A stretch of 64,000 nucleotides of DNA. Source: Utricularia gibba. Lineage: Eukaryota > Streptophyta > Magnoliopsida > Lamiales > Lentibulariaceae. The notes under the pieces were generated by a model that had not been told where the DNA came from, made no database searches, and worked only from the letters and a program-made list of their open reading frames with translations. Positions 35,606 to 46,365 of the stretch are shown here, in pieces (within the stretch, counting starts at the first letter, position 1; every line of letters starts with the position of its first letter). The position numbers and the translations under genes were made by a program. Location: assembly GCA_002189035.1 (NCBI GenBank), contig NEEC01000011.1:2790001-2854000 (forward strand), given 5' to 3'.

Positions 35606-37011
35606 ATGGTCCGAGCATCGAGATCTTTTGGTTTGTTTTTCATGGGGTTTGTGATTTTATTTTCTGGGTTGGAAGGTGAGATCCGGACGTACGAGATAAA
35701 AAGGGGCGATCTTTCTGTCAAGGTGTCTAACTTCGGAGCCAGAATCGTGTCTGTTGTTCTTCCAGACAAGAATGGTGCGCTGTAACGCTTCCTTTTTCGT
35801 AACCCATTTCGCGAATTCGCTTCTTGTGTTGATTTAATGCGTTTCGTTTTCAGGTAATTTGGGGGATGTTGTTCTTGGCTATGATACGATCACACAGTAT
35901 ATGGTACTGCTGTCGATTGTTTTCCGATGTGTGTTTTGTTGTGTGAATCATGAGAATATTGCAGAACGATTCCGCTTACCTTGGAGCCATCGTCGGCCGA
36001 GTCGCAAATCGAATCGCCGGAGCTCGGTTTACCCTGAATGGGACTCTCTATAAGCTTGACTGTAATGAAGGATCCAACACGCTCCACGGTTCGGATTTAC
36101 GGGTTAGTTGTTCTGATCGGCTTGCTTTTCTGCAACTATGGATTCTGTCTTTCAACAGGAGGTAGAAGAGGATTCAGTCAAGTAGTTTGGAAGGTGAAAA
36201 GCCACAGACAGAGTGGATCATCTCCATCTGTTAGTTTGCAGTATCACAGCCGTGATGGGGAGCAAGGTGTTTGTTAAAAGTCTTCAAAGGGGAAGGAAGA
36301 AGAATACCTGTGCCATCTTCTGATCATTCTTTTTGCAGGTTTTCCGGGAGACCTTCGCGTCACCGTAACGTACGCGATCCCCGAGCCATACCGGCTGACA
36401 GTAGACATGAAGGCCACGGCCATAAACAAGCCCACGCCTGTGAATCTCGCCCAACACAGCTACTGGAACCTCGCTGGTCACAACAGTGGGAACATACTCT
36501 CCCACGAGCTGCAACTATTTGCCTCACACACCACTCCGGTCGGCCAGCACCTCATCCCCACCGGAGAGATCGCCTCCGTGAAGCGGACACCATATGATTT
36601 CCTCGAGCCACATCCGATCAACGCCCAAATTAGCTCACTTCCCGCCGGCTCCAAAGGCTACGACATCAACTACGCTGTTGACGGTTACAGGGCGAAACGA
36701 ACCAGGCCTGTGGCAGCAGTCTACTCCCCAGGTCCGGCCGAAGAATGGAGCTCTCATCGGATGCCCCTGGAGTTCAGCTCTACACCGGTAACTATTTGCA
36801 TGATGTGAATGGGAAGGGAGGTTTCCTTTACCAGAATCATGCAGGTCTGTGCTTGGAAACTCAGGGCTTTCCCGATTCTGTGAATCATCCAAATTTCCCC
36901 TCACAGATTGTGTTCCCCGGTGGAACGTACAAACACCACATGGTGTATGCGTTTTCAGTCGCCGGAGGCGGCGGGCTCGGTACGCCCAAGTGCCGAAAGC
37001 GCTCGGCTTGA
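35606..37011 (+). CDS. aldose 1-epimerase (galactose mutarotase), one-base frame break
   Basis: It interconverts alpha and beta hexose anomers; the signal peptide (SFGLFFMGFVILFSG) suggests secretion. Exons are 35606-35774, 35854-35903, 35965-36088, 36159-36266 and 36339-37011, all GT-AG. Catalytic residues are visible: the histidine of NTLHGG (formed across the exon 3/4 junction), the histidine of NLAQHSYWNL and the glutamate of LCLETQGFPD. YLGAIVGRVANRIAGARF and GYDINYAVDG are family marks. Near 36731-36743 the frame breaks; one added base leads into RRMELSSDAPGVQLYTGNYL and gives 374 residues. The end HMVYAFSVAG is followed by a Gly-rich tail to the stop. A copy of this 3' end lies at 39085-39356. 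Confidence 0.9.
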
Positions 37012-38128
37012 CAGTGGTAACGCAGTTTTGTGGAATCGAATCCCTTTCACAGATTCACTTTCCGGTGGAATTTGATCACATCGTAAACCAAATTGACGCA
37101 ATAATTTACCTTCATACCCTAAACACAATCTCAGTTTTGAAGTCTGAAACCTACCTCCGTTCCGCCGCCGGCGATTACTGGATAATCCCAACGCTAATTT
37201 AATTGATTGATGATCACTTTATTTGATTATTTTTTTTTATATTTACATTTTTTAGTTCATTATTGATCTCTAGAAACTCATGACTATTCAAGAATGTTCG
37301 AAATGATTAAAAAAATATGATCATTATCAGCATTAATATTAAGAATAATAATATAATATAATGAATTCGATTTCCCATTCATAATTCAACGTAATGAATG
37401 TGCCTTTCCTTTCACATTGGTAAGACCTTTCCACTCCATGGGTCCCGTGGGACCTGCATGACAAGTACGGTCGTGAAGTAAATTAGACAGTATATTTATT
37501 TTTTAAAAAAATATATCTGAAAAAACAAATTCCAAATTTAAATATATAGGATTTGTGTTGGTATGATGGTGTAGAAGGTTAAATATTTAGATTTAGTAAT
37601 AATTAAATTTCACCATGTCACGGATGCTACGTGGTACGGACATTTTTGTCCAATTGATCTTGAATACATTTGAACACCAAATCCATTCTTTTCTGAAAAT
37701 AATAAAGTATTGATGATATTATTATTGAAGCAATAGGACGTGGGTCCCTTGTGGGCCAAGTCGAGGTCAAAGTCAAGGTCAAAGTCAAGGTCAATATATA
37801 TTAAACAATTCGAAGGTGGGGTCACATGGAGCAGCGTTGTCCGTTGGCTTTATTGGGATATATTACAAAAGTGGTCGTGTGTGAGAAAAATGATCATTTA
37901 TTAATTTGTAAAAGAAAAAAATATAGTTGTCTTGCCAAATTTTTCATTTTTTTATTATTTCAAAATGGATTTTTATTATTAAATATTTAATTTATACTCT
38001 CAATTTTAATTATTACCATCCTACGAAGGTGGCCAAATCAATTTTATTAGCTAATAAAATAATAAGAATTAAATATATTTAAATTTTAAAAAGTTAAGTG
38101 TTGTGTACCCTCACGCCTCATCCTGTTC
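37012..38128. other. AT-rich spacer, upstream region of array copy A
   Basis: It follows the aldose 1-epimerase gene. 37200-37400 resembles 39550-39740, so this spacer was part of the duplicated unit. It contains the W-box array at 37765-37794. Confidence 0.5.
37765..37794 (-). promoter_or_regulatory. W-box array upstream of copy A
   Basis: Five GTCAA cores (TTGAC on the minus strand) occur at exact six-base spacing: 37766, 37772, 37778, 37784 and 37790. The unit is GGTCAAAGTCAA. TTGACC/TTGACT is the WRKY-factor binding core. The array lies about 335-365 bases before the TATA box of copy A. Confidence 0.7.
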
Positions 38129-38135
38129 TATAAGT
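38129..38135 (+). promoter_or_regulatory. TATA box of copy A
   Basis: TATAAGT is followed by GGCCGACCCGACAACTCGCT, a leader shared by copies A, B and C and, partly, D. Confidence 0.7.
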
Positions 38136-38204
38136 GGCCGACCCGACAACTCGCTGAAAAAACACCTTCCTTTTTGTGTTCGCCTGCGGATTCTTTGGAA
38201 GAGG

Positions 38205-39014
38205 ATGACGGGTAAGTAGCTCCGCTCCGTCTTCAACTGGTTTTGCAGAAATGATATTGTTCGAAAATGGGTACCGGGACAGGGAGTGAGGAAGCGGGTT
38301 CCATGGCCGTGGATCATGCAAAGGCTTATCCCCTTTTTTCTCTGCATTTCAGATGGAAGACGGCTTTCCCCGGATGAGATGAAGAACGATATCCCTGCGA
38401 TATATCATTCTTTTGTGGAGGTATAAGTTATGAATACGAGGTTTTGAGATTCAACGTGAAATCCTTTTGGTTGGTTGCAGAAATCGCGTGGAGTGGTGGA
38501 GGACAAGTCTCTGAGATTGGATCAATTCAAGCTGGAACTGGAAAGGTTGAGGCTTCAGCATCTCTCAAGGTCAGTAGATGTTAGGAAAGGAAATAGAGAT
38601 GAAGTCATTCCGTAACTTATTCCTTTTTGTGGCAGGTGTGATGAAGCCACAGCGTACGTGGATCAGAGGCTCCGAGCAGGGATACGGTCGCAGTTGGATA
38701 AGCAACTGCGGGAGCAAATTGCAGAAGCTGTCACTGGGAGGGAACTAGAGATGGTGACGAGTGCTCTAGAAGAGGCGAAAGAGGCTAGGAGACAAGCGGA
38801 TCTAGCTGTTGCAACTGCGAGGGAGTCACAGAAAGAAGCGCAAATGGCACAGGAAAACGCGAAAAAAGTCATGAACAAAGCGGCTCTTGTTGCAGGAACA
38901 GCTGCCGTGTTTACTGTCGGTAATAAGGCGTTGAATGAGGTGGAGGCCTGCTCTGATCCTGATAAAGAAGGCATAATCGAGGGTATTGTAGATTTTTTTA
39001 GCAGTTTCTTCTAG
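38205..39014 (+). CDS. tandem helical DPxxxG-repeat protein, copy A
   Basis: I do not recognise this family. Proposed exons are 38205-38211, 38353-38420, 38481-38569 and 38636-39014, all GT-AG, giving 180 residues. The first exon codes only for ATG ACG G before a strong GTAAGT donor. The N-terminal part (GRRLSPDEMKNDI, then KSRGVVEDKSLRLDQFK) is helical. A long charged segment from VDQRLRAGIRSQLDKQLREQ to AQMAQENAKKVMNKA looks like a coiled coil. A Gly/Ala-rich stretch (ALVAGTAAVFTVGNKALNEV) and one acidic repeat (ACSDPDKEGIIEGIVDF) close the protein with FFSSFF. No cysteine pattern, enzyme motif or clear signal peptide is seen. Exons 2-4 are the same in all four copies. Confidence 0.8.
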
Positions 39015-39084
39015 TAGTTTCTGCTTTGCGTTTGGATATGTATACGTGTGTAAAATTCCTCGAAACCAAATCATATATTTTCTC

Positions 39085-39356
39085 AGAGATCGTATTTCCC
39101 GGTGGAGCATATAAACAACAGATGGTGTATAAGTTTTCAGTCGACGGAGGCGGCGGGCTCGGTACGTCCGAGTGCCAAAAGCGCTCGGCTTGACAGTCGT
39201 AACGCAGTTTTGTGGAATCGAATCCTTTTCACAGATTCAATTTCCGGTGGAACCTGATCGCATCGGACGCAATAATTTGCATTCATACCCTAAAGAAAAT
39301 CTCAGTTTTGAAGGCTGAAACCTACCTCCGTTCCGCCGGCGGCGATTACTTGACGG
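39085..39356 (+). pseudogene. duplicated 3' fragment of aldose 1-epimerase
   Basis: This segment copies 36904-37175, the end of the last exon and the 3' region of the aldose 1-epimerase gene, at high identity. It begins at PGGAYKQQMVYKFSV, keeps the same Gly-rich tail and stop, and has no upstream exons. It lies directly after copy A and marks the left border of a segmental duplication. Confidence 0.85.
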
Positions 39357-39889
39357 GAAGTGGCGATGAACCCTATTATAAAAGTAAACATTTGTGTGTA
39401 TAAAAAAATGATTATCGTATATTTAAAAAAATTTTGATCATAATATATGAGATATAAAGTTGGTATAATTACTTTTCAAAATTATCTGCACCAATGAGAG
39501 GCGACACGGATGCAAATATCAAAATCAAATAATTGATTAACAATCCAAACCCTAATTTAATTGATTCATGATCCCTTTGTTTTCATATTTATATTTTTTA
39601 ATTCATTATTGATCTCTATAAATAAACTCATTACTATTTATGTATGTTTTTAATGATTAAAAAATATGATCATTTATCGGCATTAATACCAAGAATTATA
39701 ATATAATAAAATGAATTCGATTTCCAATTCATAATTCAACTCTTCCACTAGAATCCAATCGACAATTTCGAATAGGTATGACTTTTCAATCCATGGGTCC
39801 CGCATGCCAAATTGCGATGGTGGAGGATTTGGAAAAGTGGGTCCCTTTTGGGCCGTGTAGCTGGTTCGGATAATGACGACTGGGTTAAG

Positions 39890-40000
39890 GTCAAGGTCAA
39901 CCTGAATTTAAAAATTATGAAATATAATTTTTTAAATAGTATGCGTAGCAAATACGGAACTCAGTGTTGTTCGCCGGAGCCTCAGTCGGGTCTATAAATA
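39890..40000 (+). promoter_or_regulatory. W-box pair and TATA box of copy B
   Basis: GTCAA cores lie at 39890-39894 and 39896-39900, six bases apart, and are preceded by the degenerate GGTTAAGG. TATAAATA is at 39993-40000, followed by the leader TGGCCGACCCGACAACTCGC shared with copies A and C. The W-boxes are only about 95 bases from the TATA box here. Confidence 0.65.
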
Positions 40001-40062
40001 TGTGGCCGACCCGACAACTCGCTAAGCTAGCACCTTGATTTCGGATTCATTGAAAGAGGAGG

Positions 40063-40947
40063 ATGGGTAAGTTGCTCCGCTCCTCTTCTGGTGATTTTTC
40101 AGAAATGAGACTTGTTCGAAAGGCAATGAGCAAGCGGATCATGCACTCCGTTTTTTCTCGAGCAATCGCTAGCACTAAACCCCACTTTTTTACAGGTAGT
40201 AGCATGGGATTGGATGAGATTCACGGGGTTATCTGCAACATATGTAGCACTTTTGAAAAGGTATAACTATGTTTGGAGAGGAGCTTTTCAGATTGGATGT
40301 GAAATCCTTTTGGTTGGTTGCAGAGTGTGGTTGGAATGGTGGAGGACACGTCTATTGGACTGGATAAATTGAAGGAGAAACTAGAAAGCATCAGGCTTCA
40401 CCATCTCTCAATGTCAGTAGATTTTAGTCACTGATGTAGTAGTCATTCCCTAACTCCTTTCTTTTTGTGGTAGGTTTGAGAAAGCCACAGCGAACGTGGA
40501 TCAGACGATCCAAGTCTGGACACGGTCGGAGTTGGATCGGAAACTGGGGAGCTACTTGACAAAGCTATGCAGATAAAGCAAATGAAGATGGCGGGGAGTG
40601 CTCTGGCAACAGCGAGAGAGTTAAACGAACAGACGCGAATGGAACTGGAAAAAGTGAAAGCAGCCAGTAGCAGCAAAGCGCTTCTTACTGCAGTAGGTGG
40701 CGTTGTTGCAGGCGCCGTTGTGAATAATGAGGTGAGGGCCTTCTATGACCCTCAGAAACAAGGGTTGCTGGAGGGAATGATGCACAAGTGTCATGAAGAG
40801 TTGGATGCCTTCTCTGATCCTGATAAAGAAGGCTTCCTGGAAGGATTGATGCATAAGGGCTGTGATGAGGTGGAGTCCTTCTTTGATCCTGATAATCAAG
40901 GCTTCTTTGAGACACTTATAGATGGTATTAGCAGTTTCTTCTCCTAG
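40063..40947 (+). CDS. tandem helical DPxxxG-repeat protein, copy B, one-base frame break
   Basis: Proposed exons are 40063-40066 (ATG G), 40196-40260, 40324-40412 and 40474-40947. The donor GTAAGT and acceptor TTTTTTACAG give MGSSMGLDEIHGV in frame. Exon 4 breaks at the G run 40546-40549, where one added G joins SELDRKLG to ELLDKAMQIKQMKMAGSA, giving 210 residues. It has the same plan as copy A, with a Gly-rich hydrophobic stretch (ALLTAVGGVVAGAVVNNEV), but three acidic repeats: FYDPQKQGLLEGMM, FSDPDKEGFLEGLM and FFDPDNQGFFETLI. It ends ISSFFS. An unspliced reading from the same ATG is also open for 66 codons because the TAG seen in A and C is TTG here; I consider that less likely. Function unknown. 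Confidence 0.75.
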
Positions 40948-41376
40948 TTTCTGCTTTGCGTTTGGATCATCAGCACACCCTGCGATGTACTACTGTTCTG
41001 TGGTGCTGCTATTTTCTAAAAAACTTAACTATGAAACGGTGTGCATGATGCAAAACACCACTTGTTTGATTGATGTGTTTTAGATATTCCTGGATTTAAA
41101 TTTTTTGAGTTTAACTAAATCCAAATATATAAGTATAAAAATAATCATACTCCCCTTAAGTATATATATATATCTATATATGATATACCAGAATATTATA
41201 TGAATATAATGATTATTATATTCATATATAAAATATAATTATAAACATATATCAAATAATATAATTTTATTAAATCTATTATAAACTAACTTTATATCAT
41301 CATATCAAATAAGTACTTACACCAACAACCACAAACGGTGCCCATTATTGTGGGCACGTTGTATCGCTACGACTTG

Positions 41377-41386
41377 GTCAAGTCAA
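41377..41386. promoter_or_regulatory. orphan W-box pair
   Basis: GGTCAAGTCAAGTCA gives GTCAA at 41377-41381 and 41382-41386. It belongs to the duplicated upstream module but has no array gene directly behind it. Confidence 0.5.
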
Positions 41387-42708
41387 GTCATGGTCCGTGG
41401 GTGTCGTCGACTCGCTGGTGGGCCTGCCTTGGTTGCGTCTTGCCAAAACTGCAAATGGTTATTAAAAATTTATTATTCATTTTCAATATTCTCATCACTT
41501 CAGAATACAACAATATTAGGACATGTTCTGTTGCAATAATTTTTTTAATTAATTTTATTTAATCCGTGAAGATTATAATATTCAACATTATATAATAAAA
41601 TTAGAAATTCAGATTCTATGATTAATTTTATAAATTATTAAATTTATTGAAGATGATTAAATAAGTTATTAATTAAAAATTATACTATTTATTTTTTATT
41701 TATTTTAAAAATATATTTATATTGTAAATTACATAATAATTTATGTACTAAACCTTACAGTATATATGTTATTTTATTAAATTTTATATAGAAATTCATA
41801 CTATATAAAAACAGTTTTATAATTTCAAACGGATTCAGTTCTCATAATCTTAACATTAGTTCTATTCTACATAATTTAAAACACAAATTCACATTATACA
41901 ACAAGCCCTTAATATTCAACATTTTTTCATTACATTAAAATTGATCCTCCATTATTAAATCTTAATTAATAATCTAAATTTTCCCTCCTCATATAGATAG
42001 TTCCTCGCCATGCCATGCGTTGCGGGCGGATGGTAATTTTTAAGTAATAATGATAAATTATATTTCATACGTAAATGATAAAGATAAAAAAAAAATATGA
42101 TGAATGTAAAATATTAAAATACATGAATTTACCATATATATAATACCTTGTGAGCCGTGAGAAATGAAAATTTAAGCCCAATTCTGTGGGCCGGCCCAAC
42201 CCAGTCTTAAAAAATATCGAACTTAAGCTTATATAGAAATCTAAAATTTTATTGAGCTTTTTGATCCCAACCTTGAAATCTTTTAAGGTTAATTGTTTTA
42301 GGGTTCAAAAACCCAATGGATCTAAAGCCAACTTAAGATATGATTTTTATGCATTATAATTATAATTATTCTTAATTTAAATAATTTTAATTTATTTTAT
42401 ATAAATAATATGAATTAATAAGTAACATAATAATTTAAATTAGTTTTTATAAATTATTTAAATAATACTAAAATGTATTAATATTTAATAATTTTTTAAA
42501 AATCTTATTTATTACATATTAGGTCGAGGGGTCGTACCAAAATCCATCCAATAAATAATCGGATTACGACCATATTAATCATGTCTTTATTTAATCAAGA
42601 TTTAGCTCGGCTTTAGCCAGAAGCATGACGAAGGCCCTTTGAATCGACCCGACCCGACTTTCATCTTTAGAGCGGCGTAGCTGGTTTGGAGGGTATCTTT
42701 ACGACTTG

Positions 42709-42719
42709 GTCATGGTCAA
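42709..42719. promoter_or_regulatory. W-box site upstream of copy C
   Basis: ACGACTTGGTCATGGTCAAGG has one intact GTCAA (42715-42719) and one GTCAT. It is about 310 bases before the copy C TATA box and is the weakest of the five modules. Confidence 0.5.
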
Positions 42720-43026
42720 GGTTAATCTGTAATTAAAAATTATAAATAAAATTTTATATGAGGTGGGGCCGCGTCGACAAATTCCATGGTACCACGGGTG
42801 TCGGCCCACAGCTCGCTGGTGGGCCCGTCTTCCCAAAATTTTCATTTTTTTATTACATCAAATCGGATTTCTGTTATTAAATATTAAGTTATTACTCTCA
42901 ATTTTAATTATTACCATCGTAGTCCCCACCTACCAAGGTGACCAAATCAACTTTATTAACTAATAGAATAAAAAGAATTAATTTTTAAATACTTCAGGCA
43001 TGTATTACTCGCACGTCATCCTCTAC

Positions 43027-43033
43027 TATAAGT
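43027..43033 (+). promoter_or_regulatory. TATA box of copy C
   Basis: TATAAGT is followed by the shared leader CGGCCGACCCGACAACCCGC, as in copy A. Confidence 0.7.
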
Positions 43034-43109
43034 ATGCGGCCGACCCGACAACCCGCTGAACAAACACTTTACTTTTTGTGTTCGCCTGCGGATTCTTTGG
43101 AAAAGGAGG

Positions 43110-43916
43110 ATGGGTAAGTAGCTCCGCTCCGTCTTTAACTGGTTTGGCAGAATTGATATTTTTCGAAAATGGGTACCGGGAAAGGGAGTGAGCAAGCGGG
43201 GTCTATGTCCGTGGATCATGCACAGGCTTATCCCCTTTTTCCTCTGCATTTCAGATGGAAGACGGCTTTCCCCGGATGAGATGAAGAACGTTATTTCTGA
43301 GATATATCATTCTTTTGTGGAGGTATAAGTTATGAATACGAGGTTTTGAGATTCAACGTGAAATCCTTTTGGTTGGTTGCAGAAATCGCGTGGAGTGGTG
43401 GAGGACAAGTCTCTGAGATTGGATCAATTCAAGCTGGAACTGGAAAGGTTGAGGCTTCAGCATCTCTCAAGGTCAGTAGATGTTAGGAAAGGAAATAGAG
43501 ATGAAGTCATTCCGTAACTTATTCCTTTTTGTGGCAGGTGTGATGAAGCCACAGCGTACGTGGATCAGAGGCTCCGAGAAAGGATATGGTCGGAGTTGGA
43601 TAAGCAACTGCGGGAGCAAATTGCAGAAGCTGTCACTGGGAGGGAATTAGAGATGGTGAAGAGTGCTCTGGAAGAGTTGAAAGAGGCTAAGAGGCAAGCC
43701 GATATAGCCATTGCAACTGCGAGAGAGTCACAGAAACAAGCGCAAATGGCACAGGAAAAAGCGAAAAAAGACATGAAGAAAGCGGATTTTGTTGCAGGAA
43801 TAGCTGCCGGGGTTACGGTCGGTAAGCTGGCGTTGAATGAGGTGGAGGCCTGCTCTGATCCTGATAAACAAGGCATCATCGAGGGTATTGTAGATTTTTT
43901 TAGCAGTTTCTTCTAG
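43110..43916 (+). CDS. tandem helical DPxxxG-repeat protein, copy C
   Basis: Proposed exons are 43110-43113 (ATG G), 43255-43322, 43383-43471 and 43538-43916, giving 179 residues with no frame break. It is nearly identical to copy A: exon 3 is the same peptide, and exon 4 differs at scattered sites (for instance RERIWSELDKQLREQ and AKKDMKKADFVAGIAAG). Its introns and 3' region are also very close to copy A, so A and C are the youngest pair. It has one acidic repeat (ACSDPDKQGIIEGIVDF) and ends SSFF. It is followed by a fragment of the downstream receptor-like kinase gene. Function unknown; a predicted soluble or membrane-associated helical protein. Confidence 0.82.
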
Positions 43917-44090
43917 TAGTTTCTGCTTTGCGTTTGGATATGTATACGTGTGTAAAATTCCTCAAGATTGTGTGTTCTAATAAAAGCAAATCACGTAGTT
44001 TCTCAAGCTTGATCTATGCAACGGTGTCCATGATACAAACACTGAGCAAAAAGGAGGGCTTCCTTCTTCCTCAAAGTTTTTCCTTTTTAT

Positions 44091-44720
44091 GTTTTCAGTG
44101 AGCATAAGATTTAGCATTCTTGAGGGCGGGTGGTGCGAAAGGGCAGCAACCCCATTTCTCGCATTGAGCACGACCCTGCCCCCGCCAGAGTTCATCGGCT
44201 GGAAATAAGACGACGCCGCCGCTATGTCCCTGAGGCTCGGCAGCGGCTCCAAGACCGCCACCACTTGGCTCATCCCTGGTCTGTTTTTAGCGCCACCACT
44301 GCTAGCTGCACAGCCTGTTTGGCTCCTTTATCGAGTATCTGCGCTCTAGACGAGGGTCGATCAGCCGGTAAAACCTCCGATTCTCTCCCGGTATGTGTTA
44401 TAATGAAATATTTAAATATATAAAAAATTACAAATCCCAATTAATTGGTTAGATCTAATTTTTTTTATTATAATTCCTGTTTATTGTTTTCTTGAACTTC
44501 ATGTATGAGATCGTCGGACCTGTCGTATCCTAAATTTCAACACTATATTGAAACATATACCACTATGAACTTCATAGAGGTATGTTCCCATAACACGAGT
44601 CCACACATGCGTCTTGTCGCCCTGCATCATTAAACATACAGCTAGGTAACGAGTAATCAAAGCTACAAGGAGTTCAAGAACTCATACAGGCTTCTATGCT
44701 TCTTCATCAACATATTATAT
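44091..44720 (-). pseudogene. truncated, rearranged copy of the PBL-type kinase 3' end
   Basis: Minus-strand sequence matches the last exon of the kinase gene at 47535-49316 ([10 protein letters not shown], then [20 protein letters not shown] and [20 protein letters not shown]). Internal deletions remove part of the [13 protein letters not shown] region. 44574-44720 matches pieces of the next exons and intron, again with deletions. It has no N-terminal kinase lobe. It sits behind copy C as the complete kinase gene sits behind copy D. Confidence 0.88.
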
Positions 44721-45947
44721 ATCAAAATGAAATCGATTTCTATTTTATAATTCAAGGGAAATATCGGATTATGTGCCTTTTAGATAGGCGATGACCTCTT
44801 CAATCCCGTGGGACCCATGGGACCCACATGACAGGTACGGTTAGAGACGTGGTCAAACTGCAATGATTGATATGAATGAGGGTAAAATTTAAAATATTAA
44901 GAGCCATTTTGGTTGATGATTTTAATCTAAATACACGTTTAATTTATTTGGGTTTAGATAACCCGATTTTATGGGTTTAGAGAGTTTAATTCGTGTTTGG
45001 TTGATGAATTTAAGTTATTTGAGTTTAAGATGAATACACGTTTGTTACGTAAATATAAAATTGAATTTGTGATGAATTTTCATATGAAATTATTAATATA
45101 ACCTTCCCTAACAATAACTACATATAACTGGTATAGCATTGTATAGGGTAGACAGTGTTACGACGTCTTATGGGGAAGCACCGCGTATGAACAAGCATGG
45201 TGTTATGGTGATGTGATGTGCGTAGCATAGCCCAGCCTATGGAAAAATCCATGTCCCCTTAATAGTAGTAAAAATCGAGCAAAATAAATCCACACACACA
45301 TCAACATTGATTATTAAATTGGAAAATTACAAATAAAAACCCACTATGCGGTGTTCTCGTGGACAAACCCACTAAGAACATAAAACACACTTATTGGAAG
45401 ACCCACCCTTTGCGCCCAAACTACACACGACGGCACTGGTAATTCACGAACAAAGCTTCTGGTTTGTAGATCTACGTTCAAAGTTGAATGACGCGAGCGT
45501 AAAATTGAAAGTAATGAGACTTGTTTAGCTGAACCGACCTTCCCCATGGGTTTAGCTATACCTAGTTGGATAGGTTCCCGTCTGATTTATAGTCAACAGT
45601 CAGGTTTATTTTTACCCGTCTGAAACCCACGCCGTAACCCACCTAAACCATCCAACCAAAAAGTGAGGATGCCAATTTTTCTAAATGATATTATTCATGG
45701 GCATATCCAAATACATATTCAAAAAACATACATATGTGAATGAACAAATTCCTTATTTTAAAAAAGTATATAATATACAGAAGCCACTAATTAAACGTTT
45801 TATTTAAATCCAAGTAATTTAAAAGTATTGATTATAATAATAATAATATTTTTATTATTATCCAAGCGATAAGTTAAATTATTGTAATTGAATGTGGGTT
45901 TTGCGGGTGTGTTGCTGGTTTGGAGTTTATCTCCACGACCTGGACAA

Positions 45948-45957
45948 GTCAAGTCAA
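45948..45957. promoter_or_regulatory. W-box pair upstream of copy D
   Basis: ACGACCTGGACAAGTCAAGTCAA gives GTCAA at 45948-45952 and 45953-45957, with a further TCAACTCAAC after it. It is about 400 bases before the copy D TATA box and shares the GCTGGTTTGGAG phrase with the copy C module. Confidence 0.55.
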
Positions 45958-46358
45958 CTCAACTGATATATAAATATCTTTGATATTTAAATAATAAAGA
46001 TAAAAAATAGGGACCATAGGCATTGGATACAGTAAATAATTAAGACTAATTATAGAAACAATAAAAATATCATTTTCAGAGGTTTGTATGATATTATTAT
46101 GTTTAAACTATATTATAAAACATCCAAAAAAACATGTTTTTTACATATATAATTAGATTAACTTCCTATATATAAACAAGATGTTTAAAAAATAAATATA
46201 TAATTGGTATAATTAATTATTTACATAGGCTAGTTTATCAAATAAAAATTTATATGTAAATTTAATTATACATTTTCTGTACTATACTATTAAATACTCT
46301 GTCATTAATTTTCATAAACTGCCAAAGACCGCAAGTACCCTCAAGCCTCAACCTGGTC

Positions 46359-46365
46359 TATAAGT
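46359..46365 (+). promoter_or_regulatory. TATA box of copy D
   Basis: TATAAGT is followed by TTTGGCCGACTCGGCAAAAA, a shortened form of the shared leader. Confidence 0.65.

Larger units (their letters stand above)
39015..40062. other. spacer between copies A and B, duplicated sequence
   Basis: It begins with the 3' end of copy A and carries the aldose 1-epimerase fragment. 39550-39740 parallels 37200-37400. The promoter of copy B follows. Confidence 0.5.
40948..43026. other. AT-rich spacer with an orphan upstream module
   Basis: 41090-41330 and 41470-42640 are A/T-rich. 41337-41440 resembles the upstream region of copy C (42690-42840): an ACGACTTGGTCA phrase with GTCAA cores, then CTCGCTGGTGGGCC. 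No gene follows it. It looks like a leftover from another duplication round. 42160-42340 has phrases typical of dispersed repeats. Confidence 0.5.
43917..46358. other. spacer between copies C and D
   Basis: It begins with the copy C 3' end and the kinase fragment (44091-44720). 44900-45120 has a repetitive theme of GGTTTAG/TTGATGA phrases, possibly a degraded small transposon, but no inverted ends were found. 45690-46300 is AT-rich. The upstream module of copy D lies at 45905-45960. Confidence 0.4.

Noticed and set aside
38217-38219. Programmed stop-codon readthrough at the shared TAG in copies A and C
   Set aside because: The TAG lies within the proposed intron directly after a GTAAGT donor. 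Splicing explains the conservation more simply; it is kept only as a transcript-variant question.
38316-38420. Apparent signal peptide in copies A, C and D (MQRLIPFFLCIS, MHRLIPFFLCIS, MMHRLLIPLFFFIS)
   Set aside because: The hydrophobic stretch is the translated pyrimidine tract before a CAG acceptor. Splicing from GTAAGT to that acceptor gives an in-frame product in A and C and a parallel one in B, so it is intron.
44900-45120. Possible small transposon with GGTTTAG phrases
   Set aside because: No terminal inverted repeats or target-site duplication could be found by eye.
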